A DNA stretch of 64,000 nucleotides from Terrimesophilobacter bigeumensis (lineage in GTDB: Bacteria; Actinomycetota; Actinomycetes; Actinomycetales; Microbacteriaceae). How positions within the stretch are numbered: the first letter of the stretch is position 1; the number at the start of each line of letters is the position of its first letter. Shown piece after piece: positions 25,451 through 33,923 of the stretch. The notes beneath the pieces are model-generated. The model worked only from the letters and a program-made list of their open reading frames with translations, had not been told where the DNA came from and ran no database searches. The position numbers were made by a program, and so were the translations under genes. The DNA lies in contig NZ_BAABAE010000001.1 of NCBI RefSeq assembly GCF_039537265.1, forward strand, positions 492,009 to 556,008, given 5' to 3'.

Positions 25451-25743
25451 TGGCGAAGACCACTGACAAGGTGGCCGAGGCGCCCGCTCTCGAGCGCGGC
25501 TACCGCAAGACCCGGCGCGGCTACGTATCGAGCGACAAGATGGACAAGACCATCGTCGTCGAGGTCGAGGACCGCGTGAAGCACCCGCTGTACGGCAAGG
25601 TCATCCGCCGCACCTCCAAGGTCAAGGCGCACGACGAGGCCAACTCGGCCGGTGTCGGCGACCTCGTCGTCATCAGCGAGACCCGACCCCTGAGCGCTTC
25701 GAAGCGCTGGAGGCTCGTCGAGATCCTCGAGAAGGCCAAGTAA
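25450..25743 (+). CDS. rpsQ: 30S ribosomal protein S17
   Basis: 97 residues; RKTRRGYVSSDKMDKTIVV and ISETRPLSASKRWRLVEI are the S17 signatures. The first about 15 residues form a short non-conserved extension. Start overlaps the rpmC stop. Confidence 0.97.
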   Translation: MAKTTDKVAEAPALERGYRKTRRGYVSSDKMDKTIVVEVEDRVKHPLYGKVIRRTSKVKAHDEANSAGVGDLVVISETRPLSASKRWRLVEILEKAK

Positions 25744-25776
25744 GCCTCGCGGCTTGCTCGTGAACAGGAAGAAACC

Positions 25777-26145
25777 ATGCTTCAGCAGGAATCCAGAGTC
25801 AAGGTCGCCGACAACACCGGCGCCAAGGAACTCCTCACGATTCGCGTCCTCGGCGGGTCGGGGCGGCGTTACGCCGGCCTCGGCGACGTGATCGTCGCGA
25901 CGGTCAAGGATGCGATCCCGGGTGGGAACGTGAAGAAGGGCGAGGTCGTCAAGGCCGTCATCGTCCGCACCAGGAAGGAGACCCGTCGTCCCGACGGCTC
26001 CTACATCAAGTTCGACGAGAACGCCGCTGTGATCCTGAAGGCGGATGGTGACCCCCGCGGCACCCGCATCTTCGGGCCGGTCGGCCGTGAGCTTCGCGAC
26101 AAGAAGTTCATGAAGATCATCTCGCTGGCACCGGAGGTCATTTAG
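25777..26145 (+). CDS. rplN: 50S ribosomal protein L14
   Basis: 122 residues, the invariant length. MLQQESRVKVADNTGAKELL and RGTRIFGPVGRELRDKKFMK are diagnostic. L14 forms intersubunit bridge B8. ACAGGAAGAAACC precedes the ATG. Confidence 0.98.
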   Translation: MLQQESRVKVADNTGAKELLTIRVLGGSGRRYAGLGDVIVATVKDAIPGGNVKKGEVVKAVIVRTRKETRRPDGSYIKFDENAAVILKADGDPRGTRIFGPVGRELRDKKFMKIISLAPEVI

Positions 26146-26147
26146 TC

Positions 26148-26498
26148 ATGGCGAAGATCAAGAAGGGCGACCTCGTGCAGGTCATCAGCGGGCCGTCGCA
26201 GGCTCGTGGCGGTGACCGCGGCAAGCAGGGTCGCGTCAAGGAGGTCCTCGTCGAGAGGAACCGCGTGATCGTCGAGGGCATCAACTTCGTCACGAAGCAC
26301 ACGCGTGTCGGCCAGACCCAGCGCGGAACGAAGACGGGTGGCCTCGAGACGTTCGAGTCCCCCATCCACATCTCCAACGTGGCGCTGGTCGACCCCAAGA
26401 CGAAGAAGCCGACCCGGGTGGGTTTCCGCGTCGAGAAGAACGAGGAGGGAAGGACCGTCCGCGTCCGCTACTCCAAGAGCTCAGGTGAGGACCTGTAA
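26148..26498 (+). CDS. rplX: 50S ribosomal protein L24
   Basis: 116 residues with the KOW motif at the N-terminus (KIKKGDLVQVISGPSQARGG). Assembly-initiator protein of the large subunit. Starts three bases after rplN; stop overlaps rplE. Confidence 0.97.
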   Translation: MAKIKKGDLVQVISGPSQARGGDRGKQGRVKEVLVERNRVIVEGINFVTKHTRVGQTQRGTKTGGLETFESPIHISNVALVDPKTKKPTRVGFRVEKNEEGRTVRVRYSKSSGEDL

Positions 26499-27094
26499 TG
26501 ACTGACACAACTACTGCCGCGCAGGCTGTCAAGGTGCAGCCGCGCCTCAAGCAGAAGTACAAGACCGAGATCTCGGCGCAGCTGAAGAGCGACTTCGGTT
26601 TCACGAACGTCCACCAGGTTCCGAACCTGACGAAGATCGTCGTGAACACCGGTGTCGGCGAGGCCGCCCGCGACGGCAAGATCATCGACGGCGCCGTGAA
26701 GGACCTCACCGCCATCACCGGCCAGAAGCCGCAGGTGACCGCCGCCCGCAAGTCGATCGCGCAGTTCAAGCTGCGCGAGGGCCAGCCGATCGGCGCGCAC
26801 GTCACGCTGCGCGGCGACCGCGCGTGGGAGTTCCTCGACCGTCTGCTGACGCTCGCGCTTCCCCGCATCCGCGACTTCCGCGGGCTGTCCGACCGCCAGT
26901 TCGACGGTCACGGCAACTACACCTTCGGTCTCAACGAGCAGGCGATGTTCCACGAGATCGACCAGGACAAGATCGACCGCGTCCGCGGGTTCGACATCAC
27001 CGTCGTGACGACGGCGAAGAACGACGACGAGGGTCGTGCGCTCCTCAAGGCGCTCGGCTTCCCGTTTCGCAGCAACGAGACCACCGAACAGTAA
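26498..27094 (+). CDS. rplE: 50S ribosomal protein L5
   Basis: 198 residues, binds 5S rRNA. NLTKIVVNTGVGEAARDGK and GQKPQVTAARKSIAQFKLRE are typical. The first about 15 residues extend the usual N-terminus. It is followed by rpsH with only 81 bases between; no S14 gene lies there. Confidence 0.97.
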   Translation: MTDTTTAAQAVKVQPRLKQKYKTEISAQLKSDFGFTNVHQVPNLTKIVVNTGVGEAARDGKIIDGAVKDLTAITGQKPQVTAARKSIAQFKLREGQPIGAHVTLRGDRAWEFLDRLLTLALPRIRDFRGLSDRQFDGHGNYTFGLNEQAMFHEIDQDKIDRVRGFDITVVTTAKNDDEGRALLKALGFPFRSNETTEQ

Positions 27095-27175
27095 TATCCA
27101 CCAGCGGTAACCGATCGACCAGGTCGGCATTCGCGTAACGGATGTCGAAACCAGACGAGAAACAGGAATAACACC

Positions 27176-27574
27176 ATGACAATGACAGATCCGGTCGCAG
27201 ACCTGCTGACCAGACTGCGCAATGCGAACTCGGCGTACCACGAGACCGTGTCGATGCCGAGCAGCAAGCTCAAGACCCACATCTCCGAGATCCTCAAGAC
27301 GGAGGGCTACATCGTGGGATGGAAGGTCGAGCCCGCGCGCGTCGGCTCGACGCTCACGATCGACCTCAAGTACGGACCGAACCGTGAGCGCTCCATCGCC
27401 GGCATCAAGCGCGTGTCGAAGCCCGGTCTGCGGGTCTACGCCAAGTCGACCGAGATCCCGCGCGTTCTCGGCGGGCTCGGCGTCGCCATCCTGTCCACCT
27501 CCTCGGGGCTCCTCACGGACCGCGAGGCGTCAGGGAAGGGCGTGGGTGGGGAAGTCCTCGCCTACGTGTGGTAG
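27176..27574 (+). CDS. rpsH: 30S ribosomal protein S8
   Basis: 132 residues. TDPVADLLTRLRNANSAYH at the N-terminus and the C-terminal STSSGLLTDREASGKGVGGE are diagnostic. S8 is the translational repressor of the spc operon in E. coli. ATG 27176 lies seven bases after AGGAA; a second in-frame ATG follows at 27182. Confidence 0.98.
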   Translation: MTMTDPVADLLTRLRNANSAYHETVSMPSSKLKTHISEILKTEGYIVGWKVEPARVGSTLTIDLKYGPNRERSIAGIKRVSKPGLRVYAKSTEIPRVLGGLGVAILSTSSGLLTDREASGKGVGGEVLAYVW

Positions 27575-27580
27575 CCGGTC

Positions 27581-28117
27581 ATGTCACGTATTGGAAGGCT
27601 TCCCATCGACGTTCCCTCGGGCGTCGATGTCAAGGTCGACGGCTCGGCTGTCACTGTCAAGGGTCCGAAGGGTGAGTTGAGCCTCACCGTCGCGAATCCC
27701 ATCGAGGTCAAGCTCGAGGACGGCCAGGTGCTCGTCACCCGTCCGGACGACGAGCGGGAGTCGCGGTCGCTTCACGGCCTCACGCGTACGCTCATCCACA
27801 ACCAGATCATCGGCGTCACCGAGGGCTACACCAAGGGCCTCGAGATCGTCGGTACCGGTTACCGGGTGGCGCAGAAGGGCAACTCGCTCGAGTTCGCCCT
27901 CGGCTACTCGCACTCCATCACTGTCGACCCGCCCGCCGGCATCACGTTCTCGGTCGAGGGCAACACCAAGCTTGCGGTGCACGGCATCGACAAGCAGCAG
28001 GTCGGCGAGGTCGCCGCGAACATCCGCAAGCTGCGCAAGCCAGAGCCCTACAAGGGCAAGGGCGTGCGCTACGCCGGCGAGGTCGTCCGCCGCAAGGCCG
28101 GAAAGGCTGGTAAGTAA
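27581..28117 (+). CDS. rplF: 50S ribosomal protein L6
   Basis: 178 residues; MSRIGRLPIDVPSGVDVKVD and the C-terminal KPEPYKGKGVRYAGEVVRRK are standard. It lies near the GTPase-associated centre. Two-domain protein of normal length. Confidence 0.98.
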   Translation: MSRIGRLPIDVPSGVDVKVDGSAVTVKGPKGELSLTVANPIEVKLEDGQVLVTRPDDERESRSLHGLTRTLIHNQIIGVTEGYTKGLEIVGTGYRVAQKGNSLEFALGYSHSITVDPPAGITFSVEGNTKLAVHGIDKQQVGEVAANIRKLRKPEPYKGKGVRYAGEVVRRKAGKAGK

Positions 28118-28119
28118 GC

Positions 28120-28491
28120 ATGGCTACAGGAACCAGAGGGAAGAGCAAGTCGGCGGCCAGGGATCGCAGGCACGCCCGTCTTCGCAAGAAGGTCGTCGGT
28201 ACCGAGGCGCGTCCGCGCCTCGTGGTGACGCGTTCCGCCCGCCACGTCTTCGTTCAGGTCGTCGACGACAGCAAGGGTCGTACCCTCGCCTCGGCCTCGA
28301 CCATGGAGACCGAGTTGCGCGGACTCTCCGCGGACAAGACCGCCAAGGCCCGCAAGGTCGGCGAGCTCGTCGCGGAGCGTGCGAAGAAGGCCGGTATCGA
28401 TGCGGTCGTCTTCGACCGCGGAGGCAGCCGTTACGCCGGTCGCGTCGCAGCGATCGCTGAAGGAGCTCGAGAGGGTGGATTGAACCTGTGA
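28120..28491 (+). CDS. rplR: 50S ribosomal protein L18
   Basis: 123 residues; binds 5S rRNA with L5. RDRRHARLRKKVVGTEARPR and VFDRGGSRYAGRVAAIAEGA are typical. Its stop overlaps the most upstream rpsE start. Confidence 0.97.
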   Translation: MATGTRGKSKSAARDRRHARLRKKVVGTEARPRLVVTRSARHVFVQVVDDSKGRTLASASTMETELRGLSADKTAKARKVGELVAERAKKAGIDAVVFDRGGSRYAGRVAAIAEGAREGGLNL

Positions 28492-29261
28492 GCGACGAGA
28501 GCACGAATGACAAGGAGCAGCAAGTGACTGCAGAAGCGACCGAGGTCGAGCAGACCACTGCGGCCGCAGAGCCCACAACGGGTGCCGAGACCGCGAAGGC
28601 CGCCGAGACCGCGGCCCCGGTGGTCGAGGAGGCGGATGCCGCCAACGAGCCTCGTGAGGCCCGTCGCGGCGGACGCGAGCGCAACCCCAACCAGCAGCGG
28701 GGAAGCCGGGACTCCGACAAGAGCCAGTTCCTCGAGCGCGTTGTGACCATCAACCGCGTCTCCAAGGTCGTCAAGGGCGGTCGGCGCTTCAGCTTCACGG
28801 CGCTCGTCGTCGTCGGTGACGGCAACGGACTCGTGGGTGTGGGCTACGGCAAGGCGCGTGAGGTTCCGACCGCGATCTCGAAGGGCGTCGAGGAGGCGAA
28901 GAAGAACTTCTTCCGCGTCCCGCGCGTCGGCAAGAGCATCCCGCACCCCGTCCAGGGTGAGGCGGCCGCCGGTGTCGTGCTGCTGCGCCCCGCCGCCGCC
29001 GGTACCGGTGTCATCGCCGGCGGTCCGGTTCGCGCGGTGCTCGAGTGCGCAGGCATCCACGATGTCCTGAGCAAGTCGCTCGGGTCGTCGAACACGATCA
29101 ACATCGTCCACGCGACGGTCGCGGCGCTGCAGCAGCTCGAAGAGCCGAGCGCGGTCGCTGGACGTCGCGGGCTGAGCATCGAGCACGTCGTGCCTGAGCA
29201 GATCCTCCGGATCCAGGCGGAGACCTCGAAGGCCGCAGCTGCAGAGAAGGCAGGTGTCTGA
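28488..29261 (+). CDS. rpsE: 30S ribosomal protein S5 with acidic N-terminal extension
   Basis: 257 residues from GTG 28488, against about 165 in E. coli. The S5 core begins near residue 80 (ERVVTINRVSKVVKGGRRFS) and includes GYGKAREVPTAISKGVEEAK. The first about 75 residues are Glu/Ala/Thr-rich and then Arg/Gly-rich (REARRGGRERNPNQQRG). GTG 28488 overlaps the rplR stop; an alternative GTG at 28524 has a better ribosome site (AAGGAG, six bases) and would shorten the extension by 12 residues. Confidence 0.95.
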   Translation: MSDESTNDKEQQVTAEATEVEQTTAAAEPTTGAETAKAAETAAPVVEEADAANEPREARRGGRERNPNQQRGSRDSDKSQFLERVVTINRVSKVVKGGRRFSFTALVVVGDGNGLVGVGYGKAREVPTAISKGVEEAKKNFFRVPRVGKSIPHPVQGEAAAGVVLLRPAAAGTGVIAGGPVRAVLECAGIHDVLSKSLGSSNTINIVHATVAALQQLEEPSAVAGRRGLSIEHVVPEQILRIQAETSKAAAAEKAGV

Positions 29262-29443
29262 TGGCGCGCCTCAAGGTGACCCAGATCAAGTCGAAGATCA
29301 GTGAGAAGCAGAACCAGCGCGACACGTTGCGGAGCCTCGGGCTCAGGCGCATCGGCGATGTCGTGGTGCGCGAGGACAACTCGCAGAACCGCGGTTACGT
29401 CCGGACGGTCGCTCACCTGGTGAAAGTCGAGGAGATTGACTAA
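29261..29443 (+). CDS. rpmD: 50S ribosomal protein L30
   Basis: 60 residues: KVTQIKSKISEKQNQRDTLR and LGLRRIGDVVVREDNSQNRG are diagnostic. Overlaps rpsE upstream and rplO downstream by one to two bases. Confidence 0.97.
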   Translation: MARLKVTQIKSKISEKQNQRDTLRSLGLRRIGDVVVREDNSQNRGYVRTVAHLVKVEEID

Positions 29444-30201
29444 TGGCTGACGAAGCCGAGAAGAAGAAGGCTCCGGCGAAGGCCGCGGCCCCGAAGGCCA
29501 CTGCGCCCAAGGCTGCCGCGAAGGCTGCCGCGCCCAAGACGGCGACCGCGAAGACTGCCGCCGAGAAGCCGGCCGCCAAGGCTGCCGCACCCAAGGCTGC
29601 CACCACCAAAGCTGCTCCGGCGAAGGCCGCTGCAGCCAAGGCTGCTGCTCCCAAGGCGGAGACCGCTGCCGCGAAGCCGGCAGCTGCCAAGTCCCCCTCC
29701 ACGACGAAGCCGGCTGCGAAGACCGCTGCACCGAAGAAGGCGAAATCCGAGGATGTCGCCCGGCCGCAGGTGCTCAAGGTCCACCACCTGCGTCCTGCGC
29801 CCGGTGCCAAGACGGCCAGGACCCGCGTGGGACGCGGTGAGGGCTCGAAGGGCAAGACGGCCGGTCGTGGAACCAAGGGAACGAAGGCACGCTACCAGGT
29901 GCGCGTCGGGCTGGAAGGCGGAAACCTCAACAGCGTCATGCGCACGCCGAAGCTGCGCGGGTTCAAGAACCCGTTCCGCGTGGAGTACCAGGTCGTGAAC
30001 CTCGAGCGCCTCGCCGAACTGTACCCGAAGGGCGGCGAGGTCACTGTGAGCGACCTCGTCGCGAAGGGCGCCGTTCGCAAGAACGAGAAAGTCAAGGTTC
30101 TCGGGGGCGGTGAGATTGACGTTAAGCTGAATGTTGCGGTCGACAAGGTCTCCGGTTCAGCTGAGCAGAAGATCGTCGCCGCTGGCGGCTCGGTCAAGTG
30201 A
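29443..30201 (+). CDS. rplO: 50S ribosomal protein L15 with histone H1-like N-terminal tail
   Basis: 252 residues, about 105 longer than typical L15. The L15 core starts near residue 110 (LKVHHLRPAPGAKTARTRVG) and contains KGKTAGRGTKGTKARYQVR. Residues 1-105 are an Ala/Lys/Pro/Thr low-complexity tail of PKAAAK/PAKAAA type repeats, like eukaryotic H1 or actinobacterial HupB tails. ATG 29443 has GAGGAG upstream and overlaps the rpmD stop; no good start was seen nearer the core, so the tail is probably translated. Confidence 0.93.
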   Translation: MADEAEKKKAPAKAAAPKATAPKAAAKAAAPKTATAKTAAEKPAAKAAAPKAATTKAAPAKAAAAKAAAPKAETAAAKPAAAKSPSTTKPAAKTAAPKKAKSEDVARPQVLKVHHLRPAPGAKTARTRVGRGEGSKGKTAGRGTKGTKARYQVRVGLEGGNLNSVMRTPKLRGFKNPFRVEYQVVNLERLAELYPKGGEVTVSDLVAKGAVRKNEKVKVLGGGEIDVKLNVAVDKVSGSAEQKIVAAGGSVK

Positions 30202-30309
30202 GCAGGCCGGATGGCTCGCCATCCGGAGATCCCTGCCAGTGAACCGTAGCCGTCGCGGGGGCCCGAAAGGGCCGCCCGGACCGTTCTACCCGTAAACTCA
30301 GGAGGCCTC

Positions 30310-31632
30310 GTGTTCGGCGCAATCATGCGGATCTTCCGCACGCCAGATCTTCGCAGGAAGATCGGCTTCACGCTGGGCATCGTCGCCTTGTTCCGGCTCG
30401 GGTCGTTCATCCCCACGCCGTTCATCGACTACGGCAACGTCCAGCTCTGCCTGGCCAGCAGTGCGGGAACGACCGGGCTCTACGACCTCGTCAACCTGTT
30501 CAGCGGCGGGGCGCTCCTTCAGCTGTCGATCTTCGCGCTCGGCATCATGCCGTACATCACCGCGTCGATCATCGTGCAACTGCTGCGTGTCGTCATCCCC
30601 CACTTCGACACCCTCTACAAGGAGGGCCAGGCCGGCCAGGGCAAGCTCACGCAGTACACCCGGTACCTCACGATCGGCCTCGCGATCCTGCAGTCGACGA
30701 CCCTCGTCACGGTCGCCCGCAGCGGCGCCCTGTTCCCGAGTTCGACCACGGCCGAGTGCAGCCAGCTGCTGAGCAACGACGCCTGGTACGCGATCCTGCT
30801 CATGGTCATCACCATGACGGCCGGGACCGGCCTCATCATGTGGATGGGCGAGCTCATCACCGAGCGCGGCATCGGCAACGGCATGTCCCTGTTGATCTTC
30901 ATCTCGATCGCGGCGACCTTCCCGACCGCGCTGTGGGGCATCGCCGTCGCCAAGGGTTTCGAGGCGTTCCTTCTCGTGCTCGTGCTGGGCCTCGTGATCA
31001 TGACGCTCGTCGTGTTCGTCGAACAGTCGCAACGACGAATCCCCGTGCAGTATGCGAAACGCATGGTCGGCCGTCGTACCTACGGCGGCAACAACACCTA
31101 CATTCCGATCAAGGTCAACATGGCCGGCGTCATCCCGGTCATCTTCGCCTCGAGCCTGTTGTACCTGCCTGCTCTCATCGCGCAGTTCAACCAGCCCGCT
31201 CCGGGCGAAGCGCCGGCGGGATGGGTGCAGTGGATCACCGACAACCTGCGGTCGGGCGACAGCCCGCTCTACATGCTCGTCTACTTCCTGCTCAACATCG
31301 GCTTCACCTACTTCTACGTCGCGATCACCTTCAACCCGGAGGAAGTCGCTGACAACATGAAGAAGTACGGCGGCTTCATCCCGGGTATTCGGGCCGGCCG
31401 CCCGACGGCGGAGTACCTCGACTACGTGCTCACCCGGATCACGCTGCCCGGCTCTCTGTACCTCGGCATCGTCGCGCTCATCCCGCTCTTCGCGCTCAGC
31501 CTGTTCGGGGCCAACCAGAACTTCCCGTTCGGCGGCGCGAGCATCCTCATCATCGTCGGCGTCGGCTTGGAAACGGTGAAGCAGATCGATGCACAGCTGC
31601 AGCAGCGCCACTACGAGGGACTGCTGCGATGA
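30310..31632 (+). CDS. secY: Preprotein translocase subunit SecY
   Basis: 440 residues with ten membrane segments; channel of the Sec translocon. FRTPDLRRKIGFTLGIVALF opens the protein, and the plug and lateral-gate region FALGIMPYITASIIVQLLRV is clear. GTG 30310 follows CTCAGGAGG. The 108-base gap after rplO may hold a promoter; none was clear. Stop overlaps adk. Confidence 0.98.
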   Translation: MFGAIMRIFRTPDLRRKIGFTLGIVALFRLGSFIPTPFIDYGNVQLCLASSAGTTGLYDLVNLFSGGALLQLSIFALGIMPYITASIIVQLLRVVIPHFDTLYKEGQAGQGKLTQYTRYLTIGLAILQSTTLVTVARSGALFPSSTTAECSQLLSNDAWYAILLMVITMTAGTGLIMWMGELITERGIGNGMSLLIFISIAATFPTALWGIAVAKGFEAFLLVLVLGLVIMTLVVFVEQSQRRIPVQYAKRMVGRRTYGGNNTYIPIKVNMAGVIPVIFASSLLYLPALIAQFNQPAPGEAPAGWVQWITDNLRSGDSPLYMLVYFLLNIGFTYFYVAITFNPEEVADNMKKYGGFIPGIRAGRPTAEYLDYVLTRITLPGSLYLGIVALIPLFALSLFGANQNFPFGGASILIIVGVGLETVKQIDAQLQQRHYEGLLR

Positions 31633-32252
31633 GTCGCTTTCTCATCATCGGCCCGCCGGGCGCGGGCAAGGGAACGCAGGCCGCACGACTCTCGACGCTC
31701 TTCGGGATTCCGGCGATCGCGACCGGCGACATCTTCCGTTACAACATCAAGAACGAGACGCCGCTCGGCCTCGAAGTGAAGAGCATCGTGGATGCCGGTG
31801 ACTACGTCCCGGACTCGCTCACCAACGAGCTCGTCCGCTCGCGGCTCGAGGAGCCGGATGCCGCAGCAGGCTTCCTGCTCGACGGCTACCCGCGCACGAC
31901 CTCGCAGGTGCGGTTCCTCGACGAGATCCTCGCGGAGAAGCACCAGGAACTCGACGCGGTCATCCGACTCGTCGCGGACGTGGAGGTCGTGGTCACCCGC
32001 CTCCGCAAGCGCGCGATCGAGCAGGGGAGGGTCGACGACTCGGAGGAGGCCATCAGGCACCGCCAGGATGTCTTCCGCCGCGAGACGGCGCCGCTCATCG
32101 AGGTCTACGGCGACCGCGGGCTGCTCGTGACCGTCGACGGGCTCGGCGATGTCGAGGTCGTCGGCGAACGCATCCTGTCGGGGCTGGCCGAGCGGGGAGT
32201 CGCCATTCCCGACGCCGCATCCGCTGCGGCGTCCGACGCCACCCACGGCTGA
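31629..32252 (+). CDS. adk: Adenylate kinase
   Basis: 207 residues. Catalyses ATP + AMP to 2 ADP. P loop GPPGAGKGT at 8-16, AMP-binding ATGDIFRYN and DGYPRTTSQ, and a short LID region, as in actinobacterial enzymes without a zinc LID. The Ala-rich C-terminal tail (about 12 residues) is extra. ATGA overlap with secY. Confidence 0.97.
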   Translation: MSRFLIIGPPGAGKGTQAARLSTLFGIPAIATGDIFRYNIKNETPLGLEVKSIVDAGDYVPDSLTNELVRSRLEEPDAAAGFLLDGYPRTTSQVRFLDEILAEKHQELDAVIRLVADVEVVVTRLRKRAIEQGRVDDSEEAIRHRQDVFRRETAPLIEVYGDRGLLVTVDGLGDVEVVGERILSGLAERGVAIPDAASAAASDATHG

Positions 32253-32261
32253 CCTCTTCCC

Positions 32262-33113
32262 GTGGTGTCGCGCAACGGGATCTACAAGTCGCCGGACGAA
32301 CTCCGCATGATGGTCCGCCCGGGCCTCGTGACGGCCGCCTCCCTCGCCGCGGTGCGCGCCGCGATCCGGCCGGGAGTCACGACCGGTGAACTCGACGCGA
32401 TCGCGGAGGACACGATCCGGTCGGCGGGCGGCGAACCGAACTTCATGCTCGTTCCGGGCTATCACCACACGGTATGCACCTCGGTCAACGAGGAAGTGGT
32501 GCACGGCGTCCCCGGCGATCGCGTCCTGCAGGCGGGTGACATCGTCTCGATCGACAGCGGCGCGCGGGTGGACGGGTTCAACGGGGACGCCGCCTTCACC
32601 ATGGTCGTCCCGGATGCGACGCGACCGGCTCTTGTCGCGGCCCGCGAGCGACTCTCGGCCGTGACCGAGGGGGCGCTCTGGGCGGGCATCGCGGCGCTCG
32701 CCGGCGCGAGCCGCCTCGGTGAGGTCGGCGCAGCGATCGAGGACCATGTGGAGTCGCACGCGGTCGATGGTCAGGCGTACGGCATCCTCGAGGACTACGT
32801 CGGTCACGGCATCGGGAGGTCCATGCACGAGGAGCCGACCGTATACAACTACCGTGTGCGTGACCGGGGGCCGCGCATCAGGCCGGGACTCGTCGTCGCG
32901 ATCGAACCCATGGTCACGGCGGGCGGGATCGAGACCCTCGTGCGCGAGGATGACTGGACCGTGGCGACGACGGATGGCTCGGCATCCGCCCACTGGGAGC
33001 ACTCGGTCGCGGTGCACGCCGACGGGGTCTGGGTGCTCACGGCGGAGGACGGCGGGGCGGCGGGACTGGCGTCGTATGGGATCGTGCCGGTCGCGCTGCC
33101 TCCTACTGGCTGA
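32262..33113 (+). CDS. map: Methionine aminopeptidase, type I
   Basis: 283 residues. Removes the initiator Met. Metal ligands are visible: Asp in SIDSGARVDGFNGDAAF (two), His in GHGIGRSMHEEP, Glu in VAIEPMVT and Glu in HWEHSVAV. Start GTG 32262 or the adjacent GTG 32265. It is the last housekeeping gene before the catabolic island; its 3' end overlaps the convergent IclR gene by 11 bases, so the island begins directly at the map stop. Confidence 0.96.
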   Translation: MVSRNGIYKSPDELRMMVRPGLVTAASLAAVRAAIRPGVTTGELDAIAEDTIRSAGGEPNFMLVPGYHHTVCTSVNEEVVHGVPGDRVLQAGDIVSIDSGARVDGFNGDAAFTMVVPDATRPALVAARERLSAVTEGALWAGIAALAGASRLGEVGAAIEDHVESHAVDGQAYGILEDYVGHGIGRSMHEEPTVYNYRVRDRGPRIRPGLVVAIEPMVTAGGIETLVREDDWTVATTDGSASAHWEHSVAVHADGVWVLTAEDGGAAGLASYGIVPVALPPTG

Positions 33114-33816
33114 ACGCGCTCTCGATTCGCTGCGCCGCTATGAGCAGCCGTTGCCCGATCTGGTCCTCGGAGAGCTCGGACTCGACGTAGACCACGGCGA
33201 GCGCTGTCGGCATCTCGCCGGGAATGCTCAGGGGGACGGCGGTGGCGGCCATCCCTCGAATCACCTCACCCCGGGTGGTGACGTATCCGATCGTGGTGAT
33301 CTTCTCCACATCAGGGCGCCGGGGTTCGTCGTGGAAGGCGGCCTTCCACTGCGTTTCATCGAGCAATGACTGGATGGCGATGCCCGGGGCGCCATGGGTG
33401 ACCGGGTGACGGGATCCCGGCCGGTACACGATGGTCGCGGCCTGATGTCGCGGCTCGATACTGGTGAGGATGACGGATTCCTTGCCCTCCATCACGGCGA
33501 GGAACGCTGTCATGGTGAGGTCGTTCGCGACGGCGGTCAATTCGGGCAGCGCCGCAACCTGGAGCTCTCGGGACACCGCTTGCGAGAGCTCGGCCAGGCG
33601 GGCGCCGAGTCGCACTCCCCCCGAGGGGTCGCGGGCGACCAGGTTGTGGTCTTCGAGCGTGCGAAGGATCCGGTACGCGACGGAACGATGCACGCCCAGC
33701 GCCGCAGCCAGTTGGGCGATGGAGAGCGGGCGCCCCGCGGTGGCGAGAACCTCGAGGATGTTGATGCCTCGAGACAAGGTCTGAGAGTGGGGGGCGAGAT
33801 CGGACGTTGCAGCCAC
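33103..33816 (-). CDS. IclR-family transcriptional regulator
   Basis: 237 residues. An N-terminal winged helix (SRGINILEVLATAGRPLSIA, LGVHRSVAYRILRTLEDHNL) is followed by the IclR effector domain, with SHPVTHGAPGIAIQSLL-like RHPVTHGAPGIAIQS. It probably controls itself and the divergent flavin reductase gene through the 12-bp inverted repeat in their shared promoter (33830-33873). The ligand is unknown; IclR proteins usually respond to an aromatic or small acid intermediate. Start GTG 33816 with AGGTAGG upstream. Confidence 0.9.
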   Translation of the reverse strand: MAATSDLAPHSQTLSRGINILEVLATAGRPLSIAQLAAALGVHRSVAYRILRTLEDHNLVARDPSGGVRLGARLAELSQAVSRELQVAALPELTAVANDLTMTAFLAVMEGKESVILTSIEPRHQAATIVYRPGSRHPVTHGAPGIAIQSLLDETQWKAAFHDEPRRPDVEKITTIGYVTTRGEVIRGMAATAVPLSIPGEMPTALAVVYVESELSEDQIGQRLLIAAQRIESAFSQ

Positions 33817-33829
33817 GAGACCTACCTAG

Positions 33830-33873
33830 TAGTGTTCTATATAAGAGAAGAGTCGTTCGATTATAGAACACTA
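33830..33873. promoter_or_regulatory. Probable IclR operator between divergent genes
   Basis: Perfect 12-bp inverted repeat TAGTGTTCTATA (33830-33841) and TATAGAACACTA (33862-33873), centre-to-centre 32 bp, or about three helical turns. The right half also contains GTTC-N7-GAAC (GTTCGATTATAGAAC), a palindrome of the kind IclR dimers bind. The region is far more AT-rich than its surroundings and probably carries both divergent promoters. Confidence 0.65.
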
Positions 33874-33923
33874 TCTCTTGCCAGCGCTACCACGGTAAGA
33901 AGTGTCTCGACCGCAGGGAATCG

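Noticed and set aside
30298..31611. 437-codon minus-strand frame over secY
   Set aside because: Charged, non-hydrophobic antisense of SecY; no start signal.
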